From Actinoplanes missouriensis 431 (GTDB taxonomy: Bacteria > Actinomycetota > Actinomycetes > Mycobacteriales > Micromonosporaceae): a stretch of 64,000 bases of DNA. Numbering within the stretch: the stretch's first letter is position 1; every line of letters begins with the position of its first letter. The stretch lies in contig NC_017093.1 in assembly GCF_000284295.1 (NCBI RefSeq), forward strand, positions 7,688,001-7,752,000, read 5' to 3'. Shown here piece after piece: positions 43,560-52,653 of the stretch. The translations under genes were made by a program, and so were the position numbers. The notes beneath the pieces were generated by a model, which ran no database searches, was not told the origin of the DNA, and worked only from the letters and a program-made list of their open reading frames with translations.

Positions 43560-45041
43560 TCAGGAGACGCCGAGGCGCTCCAAGAGCAACTCGCGGACGG
43601 CCTTGGCGTCCGCCTGGCCGCGCGTGGTCTTCATGACCGCGCCGACCAGAGCGCCGGCGGCCGCCACCTTGCCATCACGGATCTTGGCGGCGATGTCCGG
43701 GTTGGCGGCGATCGCGTCGTCCACCGCCTTGGTGAGCGCGCCGGTGTCGCTGACCACCTCGAGGCCACGGGCGGCCATCACCTCGGCCGGGTCGCCCTCG
43801 CCGGCCACGACGCCCTCCAGCACCTGACGGGCCAGCTTGTCGTTCAGCTTGCCGTCGTCGACCAGCTTCTGCAGCGCGGCGACCTGAGCCGGGGTCGCGC
43901 CGACCGCGGCCAGCTCGACGTCCAGCTCGTTGGCGCGGCGGGCCAGCTCGCCCATCCACCACTTGCGGGCGCCGGCCGGGGACGCGCCCGCGGCGATGGT
44001 CTCCTCGATCAGCTCGACCGCGCCGGCGTTCGCCACCGACTGCATGTCGATCTCGGAGATGCCCCAGTCCTCGCGGAGACGGGCCCGCTTCACGCTCGGC
44101 TTCTCCGGGAGAGCCTCCTTGAGCGCCGCGACCCACGCCCGGTCCGGCGCGATCGGCACCAGGTCGGGCTCGGGGAAGTAGCGGTAGTCGGTCGCGGTCT
44201 CCTTGGAGCGGCCCGGACGGGTGTCGCCGGTGGTCTCCTGGAAGTGCCGCGTCTCCTGGAAGATCTTGCCGCCCTCGTCCAGGATGCCGGCCTGCCGGAT
44301 GATCTCGGAGCGGACGGCGCGCTCGACCGAGCGCAGCGAGTTGACGTTCTTCGTCTCGGTGCGCGTGCCCCACTCCTCCCCCGGCAGGTTCAGCGAGGTG
44401 TTCACGTCGCACCGCATCGAGCCCTGCTCCATGCGCACATCGGAGACACCGAGCGAGCGGACGATGTCGCGCAGCTCGGCGACGTAGGCCTTGGCGATCT
44501 CCGGGGCGAGCGCGCCCAGGCCGGGGACCGGCTTGGTGACGATCTCGACGAGCGGGATGCCGGCCCGGTTGTAGTCGACGAGCGACTCGGTGGCGCCGTG
44601 GATGCGACCGGTGGCGCCGCCGACGTGCAGCGTCTTGCCGGTGTCCTCCTCGATGTGCACCCGCTCGATGCCGATCCGGTGCGTGACGCCGTCCACCTCG
44701 ACGTCGACGTAACCGTCGACGCAGAGCGGTTCGTCGTACTGCGAGGTCTGGAAGTTCTTCGGCATGTCCGGGTAGAAGTAGTTCTTCCGGGCCATCCGGC
44801 ACCACTCGGCGATGTCGCAGTTCAGCGCGAGGCCGATCTGGATCGTCGCCTCGATCGCGGCCTTGTTCATCACCGGCAGCGCGCCCGGCAGGGCCAGGCA
44901 GACCGGGCAGACCTGGGTGTTCGGCTCGGCGCCGAAGTCGGTCTTGCAACCACAGAACATCTTGGTACGCGTACCGAGCTCGACGTGCGTCTCGAGCCCG
45001 ATCACCGGCTCGTACTTCGTGAGGATCTCTTCGTATGTCAT
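43560..45041 (-). CDS. gatB: Asp-tRNA(Asn)/Glu-tRNA(Gln) amidotransferase subunit B
   Basis: 493 residues. Kinase-like GatB domain: VIGLETHVELGTRTKMFCGCKTDFG (Cys pair), VCPVCLALPGALPVMN, NYFYPDMPKNFQTSQYDEPL, RAGIPLVEIVTKPVP. C-terminal YqeY-like tail (ADAKAVRELLLERLGVS) contacts tRNA. GatB phosphorylates the Glu on mischarged tRNA-Gln before amidation. One base separates it from gatA. Needed here because tRNA-Gln is charged indirectly in actinobacteria. Confidence 0.96.
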   Translation of the reverse strand: MTYEEILTKYEPVIGLETHVELGTRTKMFCGCKTDFGAEPNTQVCPVCLALPGALPVMNKAAIEATIQIGLALNCDIAEWCRMARKNYFYPDMPKNFQTSQYDEPLCVDGYVDVEVDGVTHRIGIERVHIEEDTGKTLHVGGATGRIHGATESLVDYNRAGIPLVEIVTKPVPGLGALAPEIAKAYVAELRDIVRSLGVSDVRMEQGSMRCDVNTSLNLPGEEWGTRTETKNVNSLRSVERAVRSEIIRQAGILDEGGKIFQETRHFQETTGDTRPGRSKETATDYRYFPEPDLVPIAPDRAWVAALKEALPEKPSVKRARLREDWGISEIDMQSVANAGAVELIEETIAAGASPAGARKWWMGELARRANELDVELAAVGATPAQVAALQKLVDDGKLNDKLARQVLEGVVAGEGDPAEVMAARGLEVVSDTGALTKAVDDAIAANPDIAAKIRDGKVAAAGALVGAVMKTTRGQADAKAVRELLLERLGVS

Positions 45042-45042
45042 C

Positions 45043-46512
45043 TCACAGCTCCGGAGGAGTGAACGAGCCGACAGCGGACTCCAGCGCGGCGGCGACCCGG
45101 TACATCCGGTCGTCGGCCATGGTCGGGGCCATGATCTGGAAGCCGACCGGGAGGCCCTCGGAGAGCCCGCAGGGAACCGAGATGGCCGGCCCGCCGTACA
45201 GGTTCGTCGGGATCGTGAAGAGGTCGGCGAGGTACATCTGGTACGGGTCGCTGGTCCGCGATCCGAACGGGAACGCCACGAACGGGGTGGTCGGCGAGAC
45301 CAGCACGTCGACCCGCTCGAACGCGGACTGGAAGTCGCGCGTGATCAGCGTGCGGACCTTCTGCGCCTGGCCGTAATAGGCGTCGTAGTAACCGCTGGAG
45401 AGCGCGTACGTCCCGATGATGATGCGGCGCTTCACCTCGGCCCCGAAACCGGCCTCGCGGGTCAGCGACATGACCTCTTCGAGTGAGCGGTTGCCGTCGT
45501 CGCCTTCCCGGAGCCCGTACCGCACGCCGTCGAAGCGGGCCAGGTTGCTGGACGCCTCGCTGGGGGCGATCAGGTAGTAGGCAGGCAGGGCGTACTGGAA
45601 GTTCGGGCAGGAGACCTCGACGATCTCGGCGCCGAGCTTGACCAGCTTCTCCAGGGACTCGTGGAAGCTGCTCAGAACGCCCGGCTCGGACCCGTCGCCG
45701 GCGAACTCCTTGACGACACCCAGCTTCACGCCAGACAAGTCACCATTTTTGCCGAGACGTGCTGCTTTGACGACATCCGGAACCGGGGCGTTGATCGACG
45801 TCGAGTCCCGCGGGTCGTAGCCGGCCATCACCGAATGCAGCAGCGCGGTGTCCTCCACGGTCCGGCCGCACGGACCGGGGGTGTCGAGCGAGGACGAGAA
45901 GGCGATCAGCCCATAGCGGGAGGTGCCACCATAAGTCGGTTTTGCACCCACGGTTCCCGTAACCGCGCCGGGCTGACGGATTGAGCCACCGGTGTCCGTG
46001 CCGATCGCGAGCGGCGCCTCGAAAGCCGCCAGTGCCGCCGACGAGCCGCCACCCGAGCCACCGGGGATCCGGCCCAGGTCCCACGGGTTGTTGGTGGCGC
46101 CGTAAGCGCTGTATTCCGTGGACGAGCCCATCGCGAACTCGTCCATGTTGGTCTTGCCGAGGATCGGCATGCCGGCCTGCTTCAGACGCTCCACGATCGT
46201 CGCGTCGTACGGCGGCTTCCAGCCCTCAAGGATCTTGGAAGCGGCGGTCGTGGGCACGCCCTTGGTCGTCACCACGTCCTTGACCGCGATCGGCACGCCG
46301 GCCAGCGGCCCGGTGATCTCGCCGTTGTCGACCTTCCTCGCCGCCGCCAGAGCACCCTCGCGGTCGACGTGCAGGAAAGCGTGCACCCGCTCGTCGACGG
46401 CGGCAATCCGGTCGAGGTGAGCGGTGGTCACCTCGACCGCCGACACCTCCTTGCTAGCGATCTTGGAAGCCAGCGAAGCGGCGCTGAGCCTGGTCAGGTC
46501 GGTCACGGTCAT
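45043..46512 (-). CDS. gatA: Asp-tRNA(Asn)/Glu-tRNA(Gln) amidotransferase subunit A
   Basis: 489 residues. Amidase-signature enzyme that releases ammonia from Gln or Asn. Catalytic Lys in GVPIAVKDVVTTKG; cis-Ser and nucleophile Ser in IPGGSGGGSSAALAAFEAPLAIGTDTGGSIRQPGA. Start overlaps the gatC stop by 4 bp; stop is one base from gatB. Complete length. Confidence 0.97.
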   Translation of the reverse strand: MTVTDLTRLSAASLASKIASKEVSAVEVTTAHLDRIAAVDERVHAFLHVDREGALAAARKVDNGEITGPLAGVPIAVKDVVTTKGVPTTAASKILEGWKPPYDATIVERLKQAGMPILGKTNMDEFAMGSSTEYSAYGATNNPWDLGRIPGGSGGGSSAALAAFEAPLAIGTDTGGSIRQPGAVTGTVGAKPTYGGTSRYGLIAFSSSLDTPGPCGRTVEDTALLHSVMAGYDPRDSTSINAPVPDVVKAARLGKNGDLSGVKLGVVKEFAGDGSEPGVLSSFHESLEKLVKLGAEIVEVSCPNFQYALPAYYLIAPSEASSNLARFDGVRYGLREGDDGNRSLEEVMSLTREAGFGAEVKRRIIIGTYALSSGYYDAYYGQAQKVRTLITRDFQSAFERVDVLVSPTTPFVAFPFGSRTSDPYQMYLADLFTIPTNLYGGPAISVPCGLSEGLPVGFQIMAPTMADDRMYRVAAALESAVGSFTPPEL

Positions 46513-46808
46513 TCCTCCTCGTCCAGGATGCGCGGCACCCGGAACCGGGCCTCGTAGGCGTCCGGCGCGCCGGAGAGCGCCTCCTCCTGCGTCAGGCTCG
46601 GGGCAGGAACGTCCTCGCGGTACACGTTGGTCAGCGGAACCGAGTGCGAGGTCGGCGGGATGTCGTCCGCGGCCACCTCACCGACCCGGGCGACCGACTG
46701 CAGGATCACATCGAGCTGACCCGCGAATCGATCGAGCTCCTCTTCGGTCACGGCGAGCCGCGACAGGCGCGCCAGATGCGCTACCTCTTCGCGGGAGATG
46801 GCGGCCAT
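46509..46808 (-). CDS. gatC: Asp-tRNA(Asn)/Glu-tRNA(Gln) amidotransferase subunit C
   Basis: 99 residues: ISREEVAHLARLSRLAVTEEELDRFAGQLDVIL then DIPPTSHSVPLTNVYREDVPAPSLTQEEALSGAPDAYEARFRVPRIL, the full GatC belt that wraps GatA and GatB. First gene of the operon; its start is 10 bp after the stop of the upstream GGDEF-EAL gene, so the operon may receive read-through from it. Confidence 0.96.
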   Translation of the reverse strand: MAAISREEVAHLARLSRLAVTEEELDRFAGQLDVILQSVARVGEVAADDIPPTSHSVPLTNVYREDVPAPSLTQEEALSGAPDAYEARFRVPRILDEEE

Positions 46809-46818
46809 CCTGCCCCCT

Positions 46819-49185
46819 CTATTGGTTCGACGGTTTGCCTGATTCTATTTTCCGGGGCTGGACCGGCCGGTACCGGGCCAGCCACTCGGCGAGATCGGCG
46901 GCCGGCATCGGGCGGGCGTGGAACCAGCCCTGCGCGGTGTGACACCCGGCGGCGGCCAGGAGCCGCCAGGTCGCCTCGTCCTCGACCCCCTCCGCCACGG
47001 CGCGCAGGCCGAGCGAATCGGCGAGAGCCACCACCGAGCGTACGATCGCCGCGTCGCCCCGGTCCGTCGCCATCCCCAGCACGAACGACCTGTCGATCTT
47101 CACCTCGGAGAGCGGCAGCCGGCGCAGGTGCTGCAACGACGAGTAACCGGTGCCGAAGTCGTCCAGCGAGATCGCCACGCCCATCCGGCTGAGCCGCGTG
47201 GTGGTCTCCAGCACCCGGAACGGGTCGGCCATCAGCGCGCTCTCGGTGATCTCCAGCTGGAGCAGGTCGGCGGGGACGGCGTACCGCTGGAGCAGTGCGC
47301 CGACCCGGTCCGCGATGTCACCGGAGTGCAGGTCACGGGCGCTCACGTTGACCGCGGCCCGCAACGGCCGGTCCTCCGCGAGCCAGAGCGCCAGCTGGGC
47401 GATCACCTCCTCCAGCACACGGGCGGTGAGCAGCCGCATCACCGGGGTCGGCTCGGCCACCCGCAGCAGCTCCTCCGGCCCGACCGTGCCGCGGTGCGGG
47501 TGACACCAGCGCAGCAGCGCCTCCACGCCGATCACCTCGCCCGTCGCGATCGCGATCTGCGGCTGGTAGAAGAGCGTTATTCCGTCGTCGTCCTCGCGCA
47601 GGGCGGTCCGCAGCTCGGCCAGCAGCGCCAGCCGGTCCGGGGAGTGGTGCGCGGCGTCCGGTCCGTGCACCGCCACCTGGTCGCCGCGCTGCTTCGCCTC
47701 GTACATCGCGGCCTCGGCCTCGCGCAGCAGCGTGCCGGCGTCCCGGCGGCCGGACTGCAGCGAGATCCCGATCGAGGCGCTCAGCTCCACCGGCATGCCG
47801 TCCAGCGGGAACGGGTCGCTCAGCGCTTCACCCAGGTGCTGCGCGATGCGGCGGGCCGACGCCGGGCCCTCGACCCGGGTGGCGAGCACCGCGAACTCGT
47901 CCCCGCCGAGGCGGACCACCAGGTCATGGGACGGGACCACGGTGGTGAGACGGTCCGCGACCCGGGCCAGCAGGCGGTCGCCGGCGCCGTGGCCGAGGGC
48001 GTCGTTGACGGTCCGGAACTGGTCCAGGTCCAGCAGCAGCAGCGCACGGCGGCGGTCCGGGGAGCGGTCCGCGATCGCGGCCTGCAGCGCCCGGCGGTTC
48101 GGCAGGCCGGTGAGCGCGTCGAACCGGGCGGCCCGCTCGGACTCGCCCGCCCAGCGGACCATCCGGTGCACGGCGTGCAGCGCGAGCAGGGCCAGCGGCA
48201 GCAGCGCCGGGCTCACCACGGCCGCGACCAGCAGGATCGGCCCGAGCAGCAGCAGCGCCGCGGTGGCGAGCAGATCGGCGCGCCCGCGGCGGCGGTGGGT
48301 GCGCGGTTTGCTGTCGGCGGTCCAGCGGCGCACGCAGGCGGCCACCGCGTACCGGGCGGCGATCCAGGCAGCGGCCGCGGCGCAGGTCAGGGCGGCGTCC
48401 CGCCAGCTCGGACCGGCCGCCCCCACCGCTCCGGCCGCCCCGGTTGCCAGGCCCGAGCCGTCCGGCGCGAGGCCCGGCCCGCCGGTGGCGAGGCCCAGCT
48501 CGGCCGGGCCGATGCGCAGGCCGGTGAGACCGGCGACCGCGGCGGCCGCGCCGAGCGCGACCGCGTGCTGAAGAGCCAGATGGACGGTACGGCGGACGGA
48601 ATGGCGCAGCCGCACCCCGGCGACGGTCACCGCCGCGATCTGCACCGCCAGTGCCGGCGGGCCGCCCCAGGCCAGCAGGATCGCGAACGTGAAGCAGATC
48701 GACGGAAGGATGATCGCGCTGGCCCGGCGCCCGGGGACCAGGTAGGGACGGGCGTCCGCGATCAGCGCCAGGACGGCCATCACCCAGAAGGCGGCGGGCA
48801 ACCCGGCGAAGGCGCCCGGGTCGGCCGCCCAGAGGATCAGGCCGCCGGCGATCGAGCCGATCGTCGTGACGATGATCGTGCGCCGGTGCCGCGCGTCCGC
48901 CCTGGCGTCGTCTCCGGCCGCGTCGCCGGCACCGCCGCCGCTCGGACGGCCGGCGACCGGCCGGCCGAGATCCGGCCGCATGAGGTCGAGCCGCGTGACA
49001 TCCGGATGCGCGGCATCCAGGTGCGTGACATCCGGATGCGGGGCATCCGGGTGCGGCCCATCCGGGCATGCGGCCTCCAGACGCATGGTGTCCATGCACC
49101 CCGCGTCCATGCGTGTGACATCCGTGCGCGTGACGTCCGCGCCGGCGGGGGACGAGCCGGCCGTGTGCAGGCGAGCGGCATCCAT
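46819..49185 (-). CDS. membrane GGDEF-EAL protein with pentapeptide-repeat N-terminus
   Basis: 788 residues from ATG 49185, supported by GGAGGTCGC just upstream. Residues 17-76 are twelve consecutive five-residue units nearly all starting with Asp (DVTRT, DVTRM, DAGCM, ... DVTRL, DLMRP, DLGRP). Then five to seven membrane segments (100-340), GGDEF (RLGGDEFAVL) and EAL. Phosphodiesterase motifs are complete: EALLRW, AVNVSA, LEITES, DDFGTGYSS, KIDRSFV, AEGVED, AQGW. Both domains look catalytically competent; an RxxD site is not visible. Ends 10 bp before gatC. Confidence 0.9.
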   Translation of the reverse strand: MDAARLHTAGSSPAGADVTRTDVTRMDAGCMDTMRLEAACPDGPHPDAPHPDVTHLDAAHPDVTRLDLMRPDLGRPVAGRPSGGGAGDAAGDDARADARHRRTIIVTTIGSIAGGLILWAADPGAFAGLPAAFWVMAVLALIADARPYLVPGRRASAIILPSICFTFAILLAWGGPPALAVQIAAVTVAGVRLRHSVRRTVHLALQHAVALGAAAAVAGLTGLRIGPAELGLATGGPGLAPDGSGLATGAAGAVGAAGPSWRDAALTCAAAAAWIAARYAVAACVRRWTADSKPRTHRRRGRADLLATAALLLLGPILLVAAVVSPALLPLALLALHAVHRMVRWAGESERAARFDALTGLPNRRALQAAIADRSPDRRRALLLLDLDQFRTVNDALGHGAGDRLLARVADRLTTVVPSHDLVVRLGGDEFAVLATRVEGPASARRIAQHLGEALSDPFPLDGMPVELSASIGISLQSGRRDAGTLLREAEAAMYEAKQRGDQVAVHGPDAAHHSPDRLALLAELRTALREDDDGITLFYQPQIAIATGEVIGVEALLRWCHPHRGTVGPEELLRVAEPTPVMRLLTARVLEEVIAQLALWLAEDRPLRAAVNVSARDLHSGDIADRVGALLQRYAVPADLLQLEITESALMADPFRVLETTTRLSRMGVAISLDDFGTGYSSLQHLRRLPLSEVKIDRSFVLGMATDRGDAAIVRSVVALADSLGLRAVAEGVEDEATWRLLAAAGCHTAQGWFHARPMPAADLAEWLARYRPVQPRKIESGKPSNQ

Positions 49186-49331
49186 GCGACCTCCATGACG
49201 GCCTTGATCACCGATCGCCTACACCATAGATCCACATGGTGCCTTCTAGGCTAAACTACCCATCAGTTACTAAAGCGACATAGCCTCCACCACGCCAGAA
49301 TGGCACCAATTCCTCCTCCTGGGTGACCCGG

Positions 49332-51599
49332 TCAGCCCTCGGCAGCCTCGCGCGCCGCTTCCGGGCCGCTGTCCAGCAGAACCGCGAAACCGGCCTCGTC
49401 GAGCACCGGAACCTTCAGCGCGATCGCCTTGTCGTGCTTGCTGCCCGGGTTCTCCCCGACCACCACGAAGCCGGTCTTCTTCGAGACCGAGCCGCTCACC
49501 TTGCCGCCGCGCGACGTCACCGCCTCGGCGGCCTGGTCGCGGGTGAAGCCGGCCAGCGTGCCGGTGACCACTACCGTCACACCCTCCAGCGGGCGCGGGC
49601 CGGAGTCGACCCGCTCGTCGGCCATCTTCACGCCGGCCGCACGCCACTTCGCGACGATCTCCCGGTGCCACGGAACGGTGAACCACTCCCGCAGGCTGTC
49701 CGCGATGATCGGCCCCACGCCCTCGACGGCGGCGAGAGGGTCGACCGCCTTGGCCTTCCGCGCGGCCTCCGCAGCCTCGGTGTCCTCCGCGTTCTCCCCG
49801 CTCTCCGCGTTCTCCCCGCTCTCCGCTTTCTCCGCGCTCGCCGCTTTCTCCGCGCTATCCGCGCTCGCCGCTTTCTCCGCGCTCTCCGCTTTCTCGGCGG
49901 CCTCGGCGGTCGCCGCCACCACCCCGGGCTCGGCCGCCGTCCGGGCGAGCAGCTCCTCCAGAGCCGTCATCGACCCGAACTCGGCCGCCAGCGCCTGGGC
50001 CGCCGTCGGGCCGACATGGCGGATCGAGAGCGCCACCAGGATCCGGGCCAGCGGGCGGGATCTCGCCTCGGCCAGGCTCTGCAGCATCTTGCCGGCGTTG
50101 GCGCTCAGCTCGCCGTTCTGTTTCACGAAGAACGGCACCTGACGCAGGTGCTCCTCGGTGAGCCCGAACAGATCGCCCTCGTCGTGCAGCACGCCGGAGT
50201 CGAGCAGCGCCCGCGCGGCTTTCGCGCCCAGCACCTCGATGTCGAGCACGTCCCGGCTGCCCACGTAGCCCAGCCGCTCGCGGCGCTGACCGGGGCAGAA
50301 CTCCGCGTTCGGGCAGCGGATGTCGATGTCGCTCTCTTTCGCCGGGGCGAGCGGGGTACCGCAGTCCGGGCAGGCGGACGGCATGACGAACGGGCGCGCG
50401 TCGGCCGGTCGCAGGTCCATCACCGGGCCGAGAATCTCCGGGATCACGTCGCCGGCCTTGCGCAGCACCACGGTGTCGCCGATCAGCACGCCCTTGCGGG
50501 CCACCTCCTGCTCGTTGTGCAGGGTGGCCTGCGCGACCACCGAACCGGCCACCTTCACCGGCTCGAGCACGGCGAACGGCGTGACCCGGCCGGTGCGTCC
50601 CACGTTCACCGCGATGTCGAGCAGCTTGGTGGTGACCTCCTCCGGCGGGTACTTGAAGGCGATCGCCCACCGCGGCGCCCGGCTGGTCGACCCGAGCCGG
50701 CCCTGGATCGCCACGTCGTCGACCTTGACCACCACGCCGTCGATCTCGTGCTCCACGTCGTGCCGGTGCTTGCCGTAGTAGTCGATGAACTCGCGGACGC
50801 CGGCCATGTCGTCGACAAGCCTCCACCGGGTGCTGGTCGGCAAACCCCAGGCCCGCAACGCGTCGTAGGCGTGCGCCTGGGACGCCGGGTGGAAGCCCTC
50901 CCGCGCGCCGATGCCGTGCACCACCATCCGCAGGCCGCGGGAGGCGGTGACCCGCGGGTCCTTCTGCCGCAGGCTCCCGGCGGCCGCGTTACGCGGGTTG
51001 GCGAACGGCGGCTTGCCCTGCTCGACGAGCGTCGCGTTCAGATCGGCGAACGCCTCGGCCGGGAAGTAGATCTCGCCGCGCACCTCGAGCAGATCGGGCA
51101 CGTCGTCGCCGAGCAGCCGCTCCGGGATCTCCCGGATGGTCCGCACGTTGGGCGTCACATCCTCACCGGTGCGCCCGTCACCGCGGGTCGCGCCCCGGAT
51201 CAGACGGCCTTTCTCATAGGTCAGGTTGATCGCCAGACCGTCGACCTTGAGCTCGCAGAGGAAGCCGACCGGGCCGCCCGCGTCCCGCACGGTCCGCTCG
51301 GACCACGCCGTCAGCTCGTCGAAGTTGAACACGTTGTCGAGCGACATCATCCGCTCGGCGTGCTGCACCGGCGTGAACTGCGTGGAGAAGGTGCCGCCCA
51401 CGTTCTGCGTGGGCGAGTCGGGCGTGCGCAACGCGGGGAACTCGGTCTCCAGCGCCTCCAGCTCGCGCAGGAGCACGTCGAAGTCGGCGTCCGGGATCGT
51501 CGGCGCGTCGAGCACGTAATAGCGGTACTGATGACCGCGGATCTCGTCGGCCAGCTCGGCGTGCCGCGCGCTCGCCTGTGGTGTCGGATCCTCGATCAA
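49332..51599 (-). CDS. ligA: NAD-dependent DNA ligase with repeat insertion
   Basis: 755 residues, longer than the usual 670-700. Seals nicks in replication and repair (EC 6.5.1.2). Adenylation lysine in CELKVDGLA, OB fold, zinc finger CPDCGTPL ... CPNAEFCPGQ, HhH domain and C-terminal BRCT (GVTVVVTGTLAGFTRDQAAEAVTSRGGKV). Residues about 560-612, inside the HhH region, are a six-residue repeat (AEKAES, AEKAAS, GENAES) absent from typical LigA. All catalytic motifs are intact, so the enzyme should be active. Confidence 0.96.
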   Translation of the reverse strand: MIEDPTPQASARHAELADEIRGHQYRYYVLDAPTIPDADFDVLLRELEALETEFPALRTPDSPTQNVGGTFSTQFTPVQHAERMMSLDNVFNFDELTAWSERTVRDAGGPVGFLCELKVDGLAINLTYEKGRLIRGATRGDGRTGEDVTPNVRTIREIPERLLGDDVPDLLEVRGEIYFPAEAFADLNATLVEQGKPPFANPRNAAAGSLRQKDPRVTASRGLRMVVHGIGAREGFHPASQAHAYDALRAWGLPTSTRWRLVDDMAGVREFIDYYGKHRHDVEHEIDGVVVKVDDVAIQGRLGSTSRAPRWAIAFKYPPEEVTTKLLDIAVNVGRTGRVTPFAVLEPVKVAGSVVAQATLHNEQEVARKGVLIGDTVVLRKAGDVIPEILGPVMDLRPADARPFVMPSACPDCGTPLAPAKESDIDIRCPNAEFCPGQRRERLGYVGSRDVLDIEVLGAKAARALLDSGVLHDEGDLFGLTEEHLRQVPFFVKQNGELSANAGKMLQSLAEARSRPLARILVALSIRHVGPTAAQALAAEFGSMTALEELLARTAAEPGVVAATAEAAEKAESAEKAASADSAEKAASAEKAESGENAESGENAEDTEAAEAARKAKAVDPLAAVEGVGPIIADSLREWFTVPWHREIVAKWRAAGVKMADERVDSGPRPLEGVTVVVTGTLAGFTRDQAAEAVTSRGGKVSGSVSKKTGFVVVGENPGSKHDKAIALKVPVLDEAGFAVLLDSGPEAAREAAEG

Positions 51600-51663
51600 C
51601 GCAACCCCCTGGTCAGTGGATACCTAGGAGCACCGTAGCCCCACCCACCGACAAATCCCGGGG

Positions 51664-52653
51664 TCACACCTCGGAGATCCGGCGCCCCGCTTCGGTGATC
51701 GCGGTGAGGACCGCTCGCGCGTACCCCGGCGAGGCGCCCGCCAGGCCGCAGGCCGGCGTGATCACCACCTGCTCGGGCAGGCGCGCCGCCGGGAAGCCCA
51801 GCCGCCGCCAGAGCGTGCTCACCCGCTCGGCGACCGCCTTGGCGTCCGGCCGGGTCGTCCCGGTCGACGGCGCCGCGCCGGCGAAGACGCCCAGTCCGGC
51901 CTCGATCGCCTCACCGAGCGGGTCGAGGTCCTTGACCAGCGACAGGTCGAGCGCCACCGCGGAGGCCGTGGCGTCCCGGATCACCTGCAGCGGCACCGAG
52001 GGAGCGCAGCAGTGGACGACGACCGGCACCTCGACGGCGGAGACGACGGTACGCAGGCGGGTGGCGGCGTCCGGGCCGTCCACCTCCCGATAGGCGGAGA
52101 GGCCGCTCTCGGTCGGCACCCGGCCGGCCAGCACGGCGGGCAGCGACGGCTCGTCGAGCTGCAGCAGCACCGTCGCGCCCGGAACACGTTTGCGCACGTC
52201 GGCGACGTGCCGCCGGAGGCCCTCGGCGAGCGAGTCGGTCAAGTCCCGGACCGCGCCCGGGTCACGCAGCAGACGGCCGCCGATCGGCAGGTCCAGGCCG
52301 GCGGCCAGGGTCCACGGCCCGGTCGCCTGGACCTTCAGCGTGCCGGTGAACCCGTCGCCCTGCTCGGTGAGCTGGTCCAGGTCTCGTTCCAGCAGGTCAG
52401 CCGTGCGACGCTGGTCCTTGCCGGGCCGCGAGGCGATCTGCCAGCGGCCGGCGTAGAGCTGCACCGGCAACTCGACCAGGAACCCGGCGCCCCGGCCGAT
52501 CATGTCGGCGCCCGGGCCACGGCCCGGCAGCTCGGCGAGATGCGGCAGCAGCGGCAGCTCGCCGAAGACGATCCGCTGCGCCTCGTCGATGTCGGTGCCG
52601 GGCAGCGAGCCGATGCCGGTGGCGGAACCGGCCGGCCAGGGGAAATCAGGCAT
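51664..52653 (-). CDS. MetE C-terminal-like (cobalamin-independent methionine synthase family) protein
   Basis: 329 residues from ATG 52653 (MPDFPWPAGSATGIGSLPGTD). Resembles the catalytic barrel of MetE: LLQLDEPSLPAVLAG, VVHCCAPSVPLQVI, and VVITPACGLAGASPGYARAVLTAI containing His/Cys/Cys-type zinc ligands. It lacks the N-terminal folate-binding half of MetE, so it is probably not a standard methionine synthase. Start overlaps the mnmA stop by 8 bp, suggesting coupling with the sulfur genes. A homologue sits in the same place in other actinobacteria. Confidence 0.8.
   Translation of the reverse strand: MPDFPWPAGSATGIGSLPGTDIDEAQRIVFGELPLLPHLAELPGRGPGADMIGRGAGFLVELPVQLYAGRWQIASRPGKDQRRTADLLERDLDQLTEQGDGFTGTLKVQATGPWTLAAGLDLPIGGRLLRDPGAVRDLTDSLAEGLRRHVADVRKRVPGATVLLQLDEPSLPAVLAGRVPTESGLSAYREVDGPDAATRLRTVVSAVEVPVVVHCCAPSVPLQVIRDATASAVALDLSLVKDLDPLGEAIEAGLGVFAGAAPSTGTTRPDAKAVAERVSTLWRRLGFPAARLPEQVVITPACGLAGASPGYARAVLTAITEAGRRISEV

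Noticed and set aside
42015..45062. 1015-residue open frame on the plus strand
   Set aside because: Antisense to gatB and the pectate lyase gene, with His/Val/Asp/Arg-rich composition typical of shadow frames in GC-rich DNA and no recognisable domain.
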